DNA of 64,000 nucleotides from Gimesia algae (GTDB lineage Bacteria > Planctomycetota > Planctomycetia > Planctomycetales > Planctomycetaceae). Positions 37,034-45,323 of the stretch are shown one piece after another; within the stretch, counting starts at the first letter, position 1, and every line of letters starts with the position of its first letter. The notes under the pieces were generated by a model that was not told where the DNA came from, did not search any database, and saw only the letters and a list, made by a program, of their open reading frames with translations. The position numbers and the translations under genes are program-made. The stretch covers positions 5,369,357 through 5,433,356 of the forward strand of contig NZ_CP036343.1 in the NCBI RefSeq assembly GCF_007746795.1. Reading direction: 5' to 3'.

Positions 37034-37300
37034 AATAAAACTCCTGAAAAAAAGAACTGAATTTAATATAGAAAGGTCAGTAAATAACTATTAATTCTTC
37101 AGTAGTAGTCGTTATTGAGCGGAATGCTCAGATTGGATACCTCAATTACATCAAAACACACTTATAAATAGCAATGTTATTATCATCTCTTTTTACTAAT
37201 TTTAGTTAATTAATAATTTAAACCTCATTCCTTAACTAACTTGTATTTTCTGTTTTTGATCTGGTTGTAAGGACCTGAGTGCCAGGGCCAGGCTGTGGCC

Positions 37301-37380
37301 ATTTTACAGTAGCGTCTCCAGGGCCATTTGGACCGAGTATCATAAATTGAGAGACGCTATGGTGAACTGTGATGTGCTCG
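37301..37380 (-). repeat. Dispersed 80-bp repeat, copy 5
   Basis: It reads ITVHHSVSQF-MILGPNGPGDATVKW in the minus-strand shared frame. It lies between the two near-identical DUF1559 genes and is contained in an open frame of 66 codons (37236-37436) that could start at a TTG. The arms TAGCGTCTC and GAGACGCTA are intact. Confidence 0.8.
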
Positions 37381-37446
37381 AGAGCGCTACCGGCGACACC
37401 ATTCTGAATACCAGAATTCGCAGCAGTCGAGGCCAAAGAAAAGGCA

Positions 37447-37482
37447 ATAACACACGCCCGGATCTCTCCAGGGCGTGGTTAT
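37447..37482 (-). terminator. Terminator after DUF1559 gene 2
   Basis: On the minus strand ATAACCACGCCC pairs with GGGCGTG-GTTAT (one bulged base, 37447-37482). It is followed by the T-rich TGCCTTTTCTTT. It lies 34 bases after the stop of the gene at 37517-38452. Confidence 0.7.
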
Positions 37483-37516
37483 CATCTGTTGATTTGACTG
37501 AAATGATGAAACAGGA

Positions 37517-38452
37517 TCAGGGAACCTGGACCACTTCCCCGCCCATGGGAGTGCACAGTGCCTGCCACTGACGGCCATCAATATTGCTACTGATAAAACG
37601 CACGGCGCCATCCATAAATCCACAATGCACACCACCGGTGTGGGCACTGCCTACAGTCCCCCAGTTGATTGTGGTGCCGTAAGTTGCTTTGGGATTGTTA
37701 GGAGTCGCATCGATGCGTGTCGAGAAACCAACGTTGCCATAACCGGCTGTCGCGTCATACCAGCTGCGTCCCATATTATTTTTATGAGACGTGGGCAGGA
37801 CATAATCCAGCCCTTTTGCGAACTCTGAAAAGGTGATCGTGTTACTGGTACCATCCGTGATATTTCGCATTCGCATTTGAGGGTCCGTCACAGCACCAGA
37901 GACACTATCTGCAATTCCCCAGCGTGATGCAAACAGCCCATTGGTTGTTCTGGAGCCGTGGATTCCGCACAGACCATATCCATGATTGGCACTGGTTGTC
38001 GGATAGTTATGCTGAGCGTAAGTCGCATCATCAATTACAATCGCACTCGGACACATGAAGACTGTGACTTTCGTTTTCCGCGCTTCAGAGTTGGCTGAAT
38101 TCTGTGGATCGACTGCGAAATCAATTGTGTCATACAGATTTGTCTGATCCAGGTAAGGCAGCAGCATCGTGTAGACCGTATGGGCGTAGTTCCCGTTATC
38201 ATAAGTACAACAGCAGGCGGGTGAGTTGTAATGATTGACCCCACGCGGAATTACGCCAGCAGTGGTATCAACATAATTGTGCAAGGCCAGACCGAGTTGC
38301 TTCAGATTATTTCGACACTGACTGCGTCGCGCTGCTTCGCGGGCCTGCTGAACAGCCGGTAACAGTAAGGCAATCAGAATGGCAATGATTGCAATTACCA
38401 CCAGTAATTCGATCAGCGTAAAACCCCGTTTTCGCCTCAGAGAATGAAACAT
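37517..38452 (-). CDS. DUF1559 protein with pilin-like N-terminus (2)
   Basis: This 311-residue protein has the same length as the gene at 36098 and aligns with it without a gap. It shares long identical stretches at the N-terminus ([19 protein letters not shown]) and at the last 60 residues, and differs mainly in the middle ([21 protein letters not shown]). It is thus a recent tandem duplicate. AGGAG lies eight bases before ATG. It has its own terminator, so the copies are separately transcribed. Family knowledge: exported, pseudopilin-like N-terminus, function unknown. Confidence 0.92.
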   Translation of the reverse strand: MFHSLRRKRGFTLIELLVVIAIIAILIALLLPAVQQAREAARRSQCRNNLKQLGLALHNYVDTTAGVIPRGVNHYNSPACCCTYDNGNYAHTVYTMLLPYLDQTNLYDTIDFAVDPQNSANSEARKTKVTVFMCPSAIVIDDATYAQHNYPTTSANHGYGLCGIHGSRTTNGLFASRWGIADSVSGAVTDPQMRMRNITDGTSNTITFSEFAKGLDYVLPTSHKNNMGRSWYDATAGYGNVGFSTRIDATPNNPKATYGTTINWGTVGSAHTGGVHCGFMDGAVRFISSNIDGRQWQALCTPMGGEVVQVP

Positions 38453-38842
38453 TCAATAACTCCTCAATAAATAATAATTTTGATGAACTACAAGAGTCCT
38501 CTGAATTCTGCCTCAAGAACCTCCACAAATGCATGCTTCGTAGGCTGATATCAGGCCAGTAAAATGCAGATTCAGGGAGTTTTTTAAAGCTACCCGTTGA
38601 ATCCGCAAAATCGATGCCACAATACCAACCAGATAGCGAAAGCAGAGTTACCTCTGAACAATATTTTCGATCAGCCAGGATGTATCACAATAATATGTAT
38701 ACGTATCAGTAACAAATTGGCGTAATACGATCGCAGATCCAGAACGAAGGAGTCTTCGTGGAATAGATTCATACAGCCTGGTGAACAGGCAAATGCAGAC
38801 AGGCACGTCCAACTTGCAGCCGATGAACTGGCTGAGAGTAGA
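38453..38842. other. Intergenic region behind the lipoprotein gene
   Basis: I see no gene. The left part must contain the promoter of DUF1559 gene 2. Confidence 0.4.
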
Positions 38843-39304
38843 TTATTTTGTTTTCAACTCAAACGGAAATTCACCACCTGCATCAGTGACTTTGGCGGTC
38901 AGCTTTGAATCGGTGAAGCTGCTGTATTGGGGAGGCAGTGCTTCATCAGCGCCGAGGTTAGCCGGTGGTTCAGATCCATCGATTTTAATCGGAGTCCCAT
39001 CCGCTTTCAGGAAATAATTGATCACAACGCGATACTCTCCCGGAGGCGCACCAGCGGCACCCCGGATCTGCTCCAGAGTATATTTCCCCGACTCATCGGT
39101 CACGCCGACACATTCAATTCCTTTCGTCGCGCCCATCGGAACAAAGGTCACGGTAGCAGACTTGATCGGCTTTCCGTTCAAACTCACGACTCCCGAAACA
39201 GGAGCTGTATCTGGTAATGATTCCGCAACGGTAGTTCCGCCACAACCCGACAATCCTGCTGTAAAAACCACGAACAGTGAATAAAGACTCAAACGGTAGT
39301 ACAT
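38843..39304 (-). CDS. Transthyretin-like lipoprotein (second)
   Basis: This protein of about 153 residues has a lipoprotein signal YSLFVVFTAGLSGCGG. The domain SGVVSLNGKPIKSATVTFVPMG, GVTDESGKYTLEQIRG, PPGEYRVVINYF is the same carboxypeptidase-regulatory/transthyretin type as at 35592, with a longer C-terminal tail. ATG 39304 is chosen (AGGA about nine bases upstream) over an ATG 16 codons earlier. It follows DUF1559 gene 3, repeating the DUF1559-lipoprotein pairing, and has a strong hairpin in its leader. Confidence 0.85.
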   Translation of the reverse strand: MYYRLSLYSLFVVFTAGLSGCGGTTVAESLPDTAPVSGVVSLNGKPIKSATVTFVPMGATKGIECVGVTDESGKYTLEQIRGAAGAPPGEYRVVINYFLKADGTPIKIDGSEPPANLGADEALPPQYSSFTDSKLTAKVTDAGGEFPFELKTK

Positions 39305-39323
39305 TGCATTTTTTCCTGAAAAC

Positions 39324-39368
39324 TCCGGACTGATCCTCTTGTGCACGGACATGCAGAATCAGTCCGGA
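39324..39368 (-). terminator. 11-bp hairpin between DUF1559 gene 3 and the lipoprotein gene
   Basis: TCCGGACTGAT (39324-39334) and ATCAGTCCGGA (39358-39368) are perfectly complementary around a 23-base loop. On the minus strand it is followed by GTTTTC and then directly by the lipoprotein ribosome binding site. It could be an attenuator or leader structure instead of a full terminator. Confidence 0.55.
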
Positions 39369-39472
39369 TTTAAGTTGAAGCTTCTTTCAGCGCCCCGGTC
39401 TCTGATCAATCAGGGACTTCGGAAACACAGAATCGAGTCCATAAAATTTATCTGCGGACGACAGGTTTAAAA

Positions 39473-40441
39473 TCAGAATTCACCCAGCACATTGCCATCA
39501 GCCATACGGGCCAGGTTCTGGCGAGTGGTAGTGTCGATGTTCTCACTGATAAAACGGACGGATCCATCTGCCAGTGTGAAGTGAGCCCCTCCCGTATGCA
39601 GGCTTCCCGCATAGGCCCAGCTCCCCAGTTTTCCCTGTGGTTGCTGCTGCGGTGAGGCAGAGCTGTACCAGAACCGATTGATCGGATAAGAGACCAGGTT
39701 CAGACCGACCATCACGTGACCGCGATAACCCCAGGCATTGGTGCCGCCGTTATAAACATTCCGTGTCGTTTCACCAACCATCATGGTATTACTGGTACCA
39801 TCTTTAACATCATCCAGACGACACTTACTGTTATCACCAAACATGCACTTACTGGTGGCTGCTGTTCCGGCCCAGTTTTCACAGGAGTTGTAGGGAGTAA
39901 TCGTAATGAAATCGTAGTTCGTTTTGGCACCGCCGGTTCCTGTATTGGTCGCTGAAATCCCATAACTGCTTGTAGGAGCGGAAATAAACTCGGTTCCTGG
40001 ATCAGAGGGACACAGAAAAACGGTCACCAGGGTTTTCACAACAGCAGCATTTCCATTGGTCACGGGATCATCACCAGCAGACAGGGTTCCAGGCCCCGTT
40101 GAGATACTGGAGTGCGTGGTAGCACAGCCACTGGAATTATACTGATTGTAAAGGTTTGCCTGATCCAGATAGGGTAGAATCATTGTCAAACCAGAAGCCA
40201 TCAGTCGGGGAGTCGTGCAGCGACCGATATGAGCCGGTGGCATCACCGAAAATGTTTCATGATAATTATGCAACGCCAGCCCGAGTTGCTTTAAATTGTT
40301 TTTGCATTGAGAACGTCTGGCTGCTTCTCGCGCCTGTTGTACAGCAGGTAGCAACAGTGCAATCAAAATCGCAATGATCGCGATCACCACCAGCAACTCA
40401 ATCAGAGTGAAACCGCGTTTACGTGAAACTAACCGTGACAT
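39473..40441 (-). CDS. DUF1559 protein with pilin-like N-terminus (3)
   Basis: This protein of about 322 residues has the same N-terminal processing site and helix as the other two copies ([19 protein letters not shown]) and ends with [18 protein letters not shown]. The middle is quite different from copies 1 and 2, so it is an older paralogue. ATG 40441 is preferred to ATG 40447, as AGGAG then has a six-base spacing. It precedes the lipoprotein gene at 38843. Confidence 0.9.
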   Translation of the reverse strand: MSRLVSRKRGFTLIELLVVIAIIAILIALLLPAVQQAREAARRSQCKNNLKQLGLALHNYHETFSVMPPAHIGRCTTPRLMASGLTMILPYLDQANLYNQYNSSGCATTHSSISTGPGTLSAGDDPVTNGNAAVVKTLVTVFLCPSDPGTEFISAPTSSYGISATNTGTGGAKTNYDFITITPYNSCENWAGTAATSKCMFGDNSKCRLDDVKDGTSNTMMVGETTRNVYNGGTNAWGYRGHVMVGLNLVSYPINRFWYSSASPQQQPQGKLGSWAYAGSLHTGGAHFTLADGSVRFISENIDTTTRQNLARMADGNVLGEF

Positions 40442-40741
40442 CAGCATCTCCTGGAAATATTCTGGATGAAATGAAATAAATTAAAGCGTTCCGTTCAATC
40501 TGCCTGCTCAACTGCTTGTCGAACCCGCAAGGCTGCGACAATTTTGTGCTGAATTGGAATCTGAAAATCGGCTTTCATCAACAAACTTTAGATAAGCAAA
40601 ATCAGTGCCACTTTCTTTTTCTGATTCAATGAATCTTTTTTGAGTCATCAAACAATTCCCTACCTGACAAGACGCATCCCTAACCTTATCATGGACTAAT
40701 GAATGTCACCCATTACACTTTCATTGAAGGTCAGACAATCT
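40442..40741. other. Divergent promoter region
   Basis: This is the intergenic stretch between the divergent DUF1559 gene 3 and the FAD oxidoreductase gene. I see no gene in it. Confidence 0.4.
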
Positions 40742-43432
40742 ATGAAATCAGTTACGCTCGCTTTCCTGGTTCTCACATCACTTGTTGTTAACTCCGCCCA
40801 GGCGGAACTACCGGTCAAAAAAACAGACCTTCTCATTGTGGGAGGCACCGAGTCTGGTTGGGCCGCCGCGATTCAGGCTGCCCGGCAGGGAGTGAAGTCT
40901 ATCACGCTGGTCCTGGATGGTGACTGGCTGGGCGGGCAGTACACAGAACAGGCGTTGGCCTGCGTCGACGAAAACAAAGGCCCGGGGAAAGTCGGCTGGG
41001 GGGTCGACTGGCATCCCATGAAACGATCCTTCCACCGCAGCGGACTGTTCAAAGAACTGATGGACCGTATTGAAGCCTTCAATACGGAAAAGTACGGCTC
41101 TGCCATGCCGGGCCGCCCGTTTCATGGGCCATCCACTTTTCGACCTGCGGAAGCAGAAGCCATATTTCGGGAACTGCTTCAGCCTTATCGAGACAATGGA
41201 CAGGTCACACTCATCACCCGACATTACCCGGTCAAAGCGGATGTGAATCAGTCCGGTTCCCACCCCCGCTTAACCGGCCTCTGGTTTGCTCCCGCCGGTT
41301 CCGAACAGCCGGACCTGCACATTCAGGCGCGACTGACGATTGATGCCTCTGACTGGGGAGACGTGATTCAGGTCTCCGGGACTGACTTTGAAATGGGAGC
41401 TGATCCGCGCTCGCGCTATCAAGAACCAAGTGCACCCGTGGATTTATCTGACTATCCTGCCAATGAAATGAACCCGATCACCTGGGCAATGATCATTGAA
41501 GAATCGAACCAGGACACTCCCATTCCCCAGCCAGATCACTATGACGATCGTAATTTTGTCCGCACTTCCAAATTGAGTCTGGCAGAGATGAAACAATTAC
41601 TATGGGATCGTCCCGTCAAACTGGGCTCGATTCCACACTGGCCCGATCAAGGCAAAGCGTCTCCGCGGCAGCTTTCCATATTTACTGTGCGGCGGATTGT
41701 GGATGGCGAGACCAGCAAAGACCGACGCACCAGTATCCTGCTGAATTACATGCTCGGTCAGGATTACCCGCTGGAACGATTACCCCAGCAGGTCGTCACC
41801 GCACTCGAAGCCACCGAGCCCGGCGCATCAGAGAAAAACATCGTGTTAATGACACGTCCGCAGCGAAAGATCATTTTTGAAGATGCCAAACGGCACTCTC
41901 TGAGCCTGCTCTACCACCTGCAGAATTATGTTCATACTCGTGCTCCCGACAAAACCAACAGCTTTCGTCATTTTCATTTGAGCGACGAGTTCGGAACGAC
42001 AGACCACCTGCCCCCCAAACCCTATATTCGTGAGTCCCTGCGTTTGAAAGCCATGTATATGATGCGTGAACAGGACGGACGCAATCAGGATGGTCCCCAT
42101 AAAAAATTCGCGCGTGAGCGTTTCTCGCAGGTCATGTATCCGGACGGACTCTTCGCCTGGCAGTTTCATTATGACTTCCATCGTACGGGACGGGCCTACT
42201 TGAAATCGGAAGGCAACACCGGTCCCTGGATCGATTACGAGAAACCGGGGCGCAACACCAGCCTGGTCAGTGACCGCAGTCTGTTTCCTTTAAGAAGCCT
42301 GGTTCCTGCCGAAATGGATGGTTTACTGGGTGCTCAGAAAAATGTGGGCTACAGCAGCATTGTCAGTGCAGCGATTCGACTGCACGATCAGTGTGTCGCC
42401 ATCGGTCAGGCGGCAGGCGCGACTGCTGCGATTTCATTACAACACGATATCGCACCTCGCGAAATCCCCTATGATCGTGCAAAACTGGAACAGGTCAGAA
42501 CCGGATTATGCGACGGATCAAAAGCAGGCGTCGCCTTGTTGATCTGGCCTTATCGTGATCTGGCCCCCTCGCACCCCGCCTTTATCGCCATCAACCGACT
42601 GGCGGCGCGCGGCGCCTTGCCGATGGAAGTTCGCAAGGTGGATTTTCAACCCGATGCTCCCGCCAGTCCCAAATGGCGTCAGGAGGTCCAGCGACTCGCT
42701 TATCAATCTGTCAATGTGGCAAACCTCACATTTACATTCAACGAAAACATGAGTCGCGGAGAATTCTGCCAACAGTTATGGGATGGGCTGAAAGACCTGC
42801 CTCTCCGTCCTTACACACGCGTGAAACCAGATGACGCAGATGCAGACGGAATCCTGGATCGGGATGACCCCACATTGTTTACGCCCGGTGAACCGGTTCA
42901 GTGGAAAAAAATCACATCCGTCACTGACGCAGATCAGAATGGCATTGTGAATCTCATAAAATCTCCGCAGGAACGCCGGATTAATTTCGCTGGAAAAAAT
43001 ATCCCTCCCTTGTCTGGATTTGAAGCGGATCAGGGAGCTGTCTTTAATCCGCAGCGAGGCTTCGGCTGGCAGCGTGACCTGAGTCAGAATGTGCGTCAGC
43101 GCAAACAGGTACCGGAAGTCTATCGTGATACCTTCGTATTTACCCGCGATCACGACCTCTGGGAATGTACGGTTCCCAATGGACGCTGGCAGGTCACTGT
43201 CTGTGTGGGAGATGCCGGCCATGATCAGATCGGACAATGGGTCTCTGTGGAAGGAAAACAGATCATTCAGGATTTTTCCACCGTTGGCGGGTCGTTTCTG
43301 AAAAAGCACACCCAGGTGGAGGTGAGAGATGGCCGACTAACCGTTGAGATTGGAAAACCCAAGGCAGGCACCAATACCTGTCTGAACTGGCTCGCATTTG
43401 AACCGATCCCCCCAGCCGGAACATCCCGATAA
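40742..43432 (+). CDS. Exported FAD-dependent oxidoreductase with C-terminal calcium-type and carbohydrate-type modules
   Basis: This protein of about 896 residues has a signal peptide (SVTLAFLVLTSLVVNSAQA). The FAD-binding Rossmann fold begins DLLIVGGTESGWAAAIQAARQG (GxGxxG-like) and continues with TIDASDWGDV and the late FAD block LIGAQKNVGYSSIVSAAIRL-like (here LLGAQKNVGYSSIVSAAIRL). This is the FAD_oxidored family common in planctomycetes and bacteroidetes. After it comes a short aspartate-rich stretch DADADGILDRDDPT and DADQNGIVN, typical of calcium-binding thrombospondin/EF-hand type repeats. A jelly-roll-like domain (YRDTFVFTRDHDLWECTVPNG to the end) follows. A secreted or surface-bound sugar oxidoreductase is plausible. 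An ATG at 40703 is possible but has no ribosome binding site. Confidence 0.88.
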   Translation: MKSVTLAFLVLTSLVVNSAQAELPVKKTDLLIVGGTESGWAAAIQAARQGVKSITLVLDGDWLGGQYTEQALACVDENKGPGKVGWGVDWHPMKRSFHRSGLFKELMDRIEAFNTEKYGSAMPGRPFHGPSTFRPAEAEAIFRELLQPYRDNGQVTLITRHYPVKADVNQSGSHPRLTGLWFAPAGSEQPDLHIQARLTIDASDWGDVIQVSGTDFEMGADPRSRYQEPSAPVDLSDYPANEMNPITWAMIIEESNQDTPIPQPDHYDDRNFVRTSKLSLAEMKQLLWDRPVKLGSIPHWPDQGKASPRQLSIFTVRRIVDGETSKDRRTSILLNYMLGQDYPLERLPQQVVTALEATEPGASEKNIVLMTRPQRKIIFEDAKRHSLSLLYHLQNYVHTRAPDKTNSFRHFHLSDEFGTTDHLPPKPYIRESLRLKAMYMMREQDGRNQDGPHKKFARERFSQVMYPDGLFAWQFHYDFHRTGRAYLKSEGNTGPWIDYEKPGRNTSLVSDRSLFPLRSLVPAEMDGLLGAQKNVGYSSIVSAAIRLHDQCVAIGQAAGATAAISLQHDIAPREIPYDRAKLEQVRTGLCDGSKAGVALLIWPYRDLAPSHPAFIAINRLAARGALPMEVRKVDFQPDAPASPKWRQEVQRLAYQSVNVANLTFTFNENMSRGEFCQQLWDGLKDLPLRPYTRVKPDDADADGILDRDDPTLFTPGEPVQWKKITSVTDADQNGIVNLIKSPQERRINFAGKNIPPLSGFEADQGAVFNPQRGFGWQRDLSQNVRQRKQVPEVYRDTFVFTRDHDLWECTVPNGRWQVTVCVGDAGHDQIGQWVSVEGKQIIQDFSTVGGSFLKKHTQVEVRDGRLTVEIGKPKAGTNTCLNWLAFEPIPPAGTSR

Positions 43433-43667
43433 CTTTGATCATCTATGAATTCCAGTCCCTCTGCCCGAGTTCCTATGTCCTTTCTCTGATAATTCCGTTT
43501 AATAACGTCAGAACCTGTCTTATCAGGCCTATTTGTCGTTATTTTCGACGAGTCACATAGAATCGTATTGAACGCATCAAGTCTTGACGATATATTTAAT
43601 AAGATTAATAATATCAGAAGTGATATCGCTCAGACTTCAAAAATATCAACTGGAACTGGAATCGGAA

Positions 43668-45125
43668 ATGAAGTTCGGTCCCCATTCGCGTACTCATACA
43701 CAGCACGCTTTCACAGCGTTTAACCCGCTGGTCCCCGAAGGTTTAGTGCTTCACAGTCGTCGTAACATGCTGAAAGCTTCCCTTGCGGGACTGGCTGGTC
43801 TCTCCGTGCCGGGCCTGTTGAAAGCCTCTGATCAACTCCAGTTGGCTGGAAAATCTTCGCTGCCCAAAAAGAGTATTATTCTCCTCTGGATGACGGGGGG
43901 CCCCAGTCATATTGATACCTGGGATCCCAAACCGGATCGCCCCATTCAGAATCGTGGCCCGTTCGGCGTAACCCAGACATCGGTCCCCGGTATTACGATT
44001 ACAGACATGCTCCCCAAACAGGCCGCAATGATGGATCGCTTCACGCTGATTCGGTCTGTCGATCCCAAAATGAGCAGCCATCAACCCAATCAGGTGATGC
44101 AGACATCCAACCTGCTGGCAACTCCTCGTACTAATCGGAAAGGCGATCGCTACCCGGCAATGGCATCGATTGTGGCCAAGCATCACGGCGCCAATCATCC
44201 CGGTATGCCCCCCTATGTCTCATTCATGAAACACGATTCCCACATTGCCTGGGGCGGATATCTGGGAAAACAATACGACCCTTTCATCGCCAATGAGGCA
44301 GCAGACCTGCCCGTTTATGACATGGTGGGTAATGACACAGGGAAAACCAGCGGTGGAAAAATGTTTCAGTTTGCACCCGGGCTCTCCTTTGATCGCATGA
44401 AAAACAGACGCGATCTGATGCTGCAGTTCGATCAGATGCGGAGCGGCATTGACCAGGCCGGTTCGATGCAGGCCATCGACAGTTACAGCCGTCGCGCATA
44501 TGACATGGTACTCGGACAACGCGTGCAGGATGCGTTCGATCTCAACAAAGAAAGCCCCGAAACCCGGGACCGCTACGGAAAACACCTCTGGTGTCAGCAG
44601 GCTCTGCTGGCAAGAAGACTCGTGGAAGCAGGCAGTTCCTTCGTCACTCTGGATTTGAGTTACCATACCGCCTCCGGTACCTGGGACAACCATGGTGACA
44701 ATATTCCTCCCTACGGCGGAATTAAAAATGGTCTCGGTCCCCTGCTCCCCCTGTTTGACCATCTGTTGACGACTCTGGTTTCTGATCTGGAAGAACGATC
44801 GATTCTGGACGATGTTCTGGTGATCGCCATGGGCGAATTCGGTCGCTCACCCATTTCAGGTACCCAAGGCAGTACCGATGGACGCAATCACTGGCCGGTG
44901 GTCATGTCAATGTGCCTGGCCGGCGGTGGTATGAACCACGGACAGGTCATCGGTGCCAGCGAACATGACGGCAGTGAGATCAAACACCGACCCGTGCGAC
45001 CGGGAGATCTGGCGGCGACCATCTATCGATACATGGGAGTCCCCCTCGATACGCACTACATTGATGATAAAGGACGCCCCATTTTTGCTGTGGAAAACGG
45101 GGAACCGATTCACGAACTTTTCTGA
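43668..45125 (+). CDS. DUF1501 protein with Tat-like signal (second)
   Basis: This protein of about 485 residues has the N-terminus HSRRNMLKASLAGLAGLSVPG (residues 25-45), a twin-arginine signal. Core blocks are IILLWMTGGPSHIDTWDPKPD, MSSHQPNQVMQTSN, MPPYVSFMKHDSHIAWGGYLG, WDNHGDNIP and VIAMGEFGRSPISG, ending GRNHWPVVMSMCLAGGG. It is only distantly similar to the copy at 31334 and here has no PSD1 partner next to it. ATG 43668 is chosen because GGAA precedes it and the Tat signal follows; the frame is open to 43584. Confidence 0.9.
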   Translation: MKFGPHSRTHTQHAFTAFNPLVPEGLVLHSRRNMLKASLAGLAGLSVPGLLKASDQLQLAGKSSLPKKSIILLWMTGGPSHIDTWDPKPDRPIQNRGPFGVTQTSVPGITITDMLPKQAAMMDRFTLIRSVDPKMSSHQPNQVMQTSNLLATPRTNRKGDRYPAMASIVAKHHGANHPGMPPYVSFMKHDSHIAWGGYLGKQYDPFIANEAADLPVYDMVGNDTGKTSGGKMFQFAPGLSFDRMKNRRDLMLQFDQMRSGIDQAGSMQAIDSYSRRAYDMVLGQRVQDAFDLNKESPETRDRYGKHLWCQQALLARRLVEAGSSFVTLDLSYHTASGTWDNHGDNIPPYGGIKNGLGPLLPLFDHLLTTLVSDLEERSILDDVLVIAMGEFGRSPISGTQGSTDGRNHWPVVMSMCLAGGGMNHGQVIGASEHDGSEIKHRPVRPGDLAATIYRYMGVPLDTHYIDDKGRPIFAVENGEPIHELF

Positions 45126-45323
45126 TCGCACCACATTTCACTAGAGCAGCTTCTCTAAAAATATCGAAAACCCTCCTTAAACGCAGCGATTCCCCGTTTG
45201 ATTTTCCGGGAGCATGAGATAATCTGCATGCTGAGACTGCAGCCCGATGCGCTGTGGCTCTCGATTTCGTAGACTACGTTGATATGAAACTCCTGGCGCT
45301 CTTTCAGAAACTGTCCCGATTCC

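Noticed and set aside
36098-40441. DUF1559 genes as type IV pilins
   Set aside because: The N-terminal processing site is shared with pilins, but the proteins are about 310-320 residues with a family-specific C-terminal domain and no pilus assembly genes are near.
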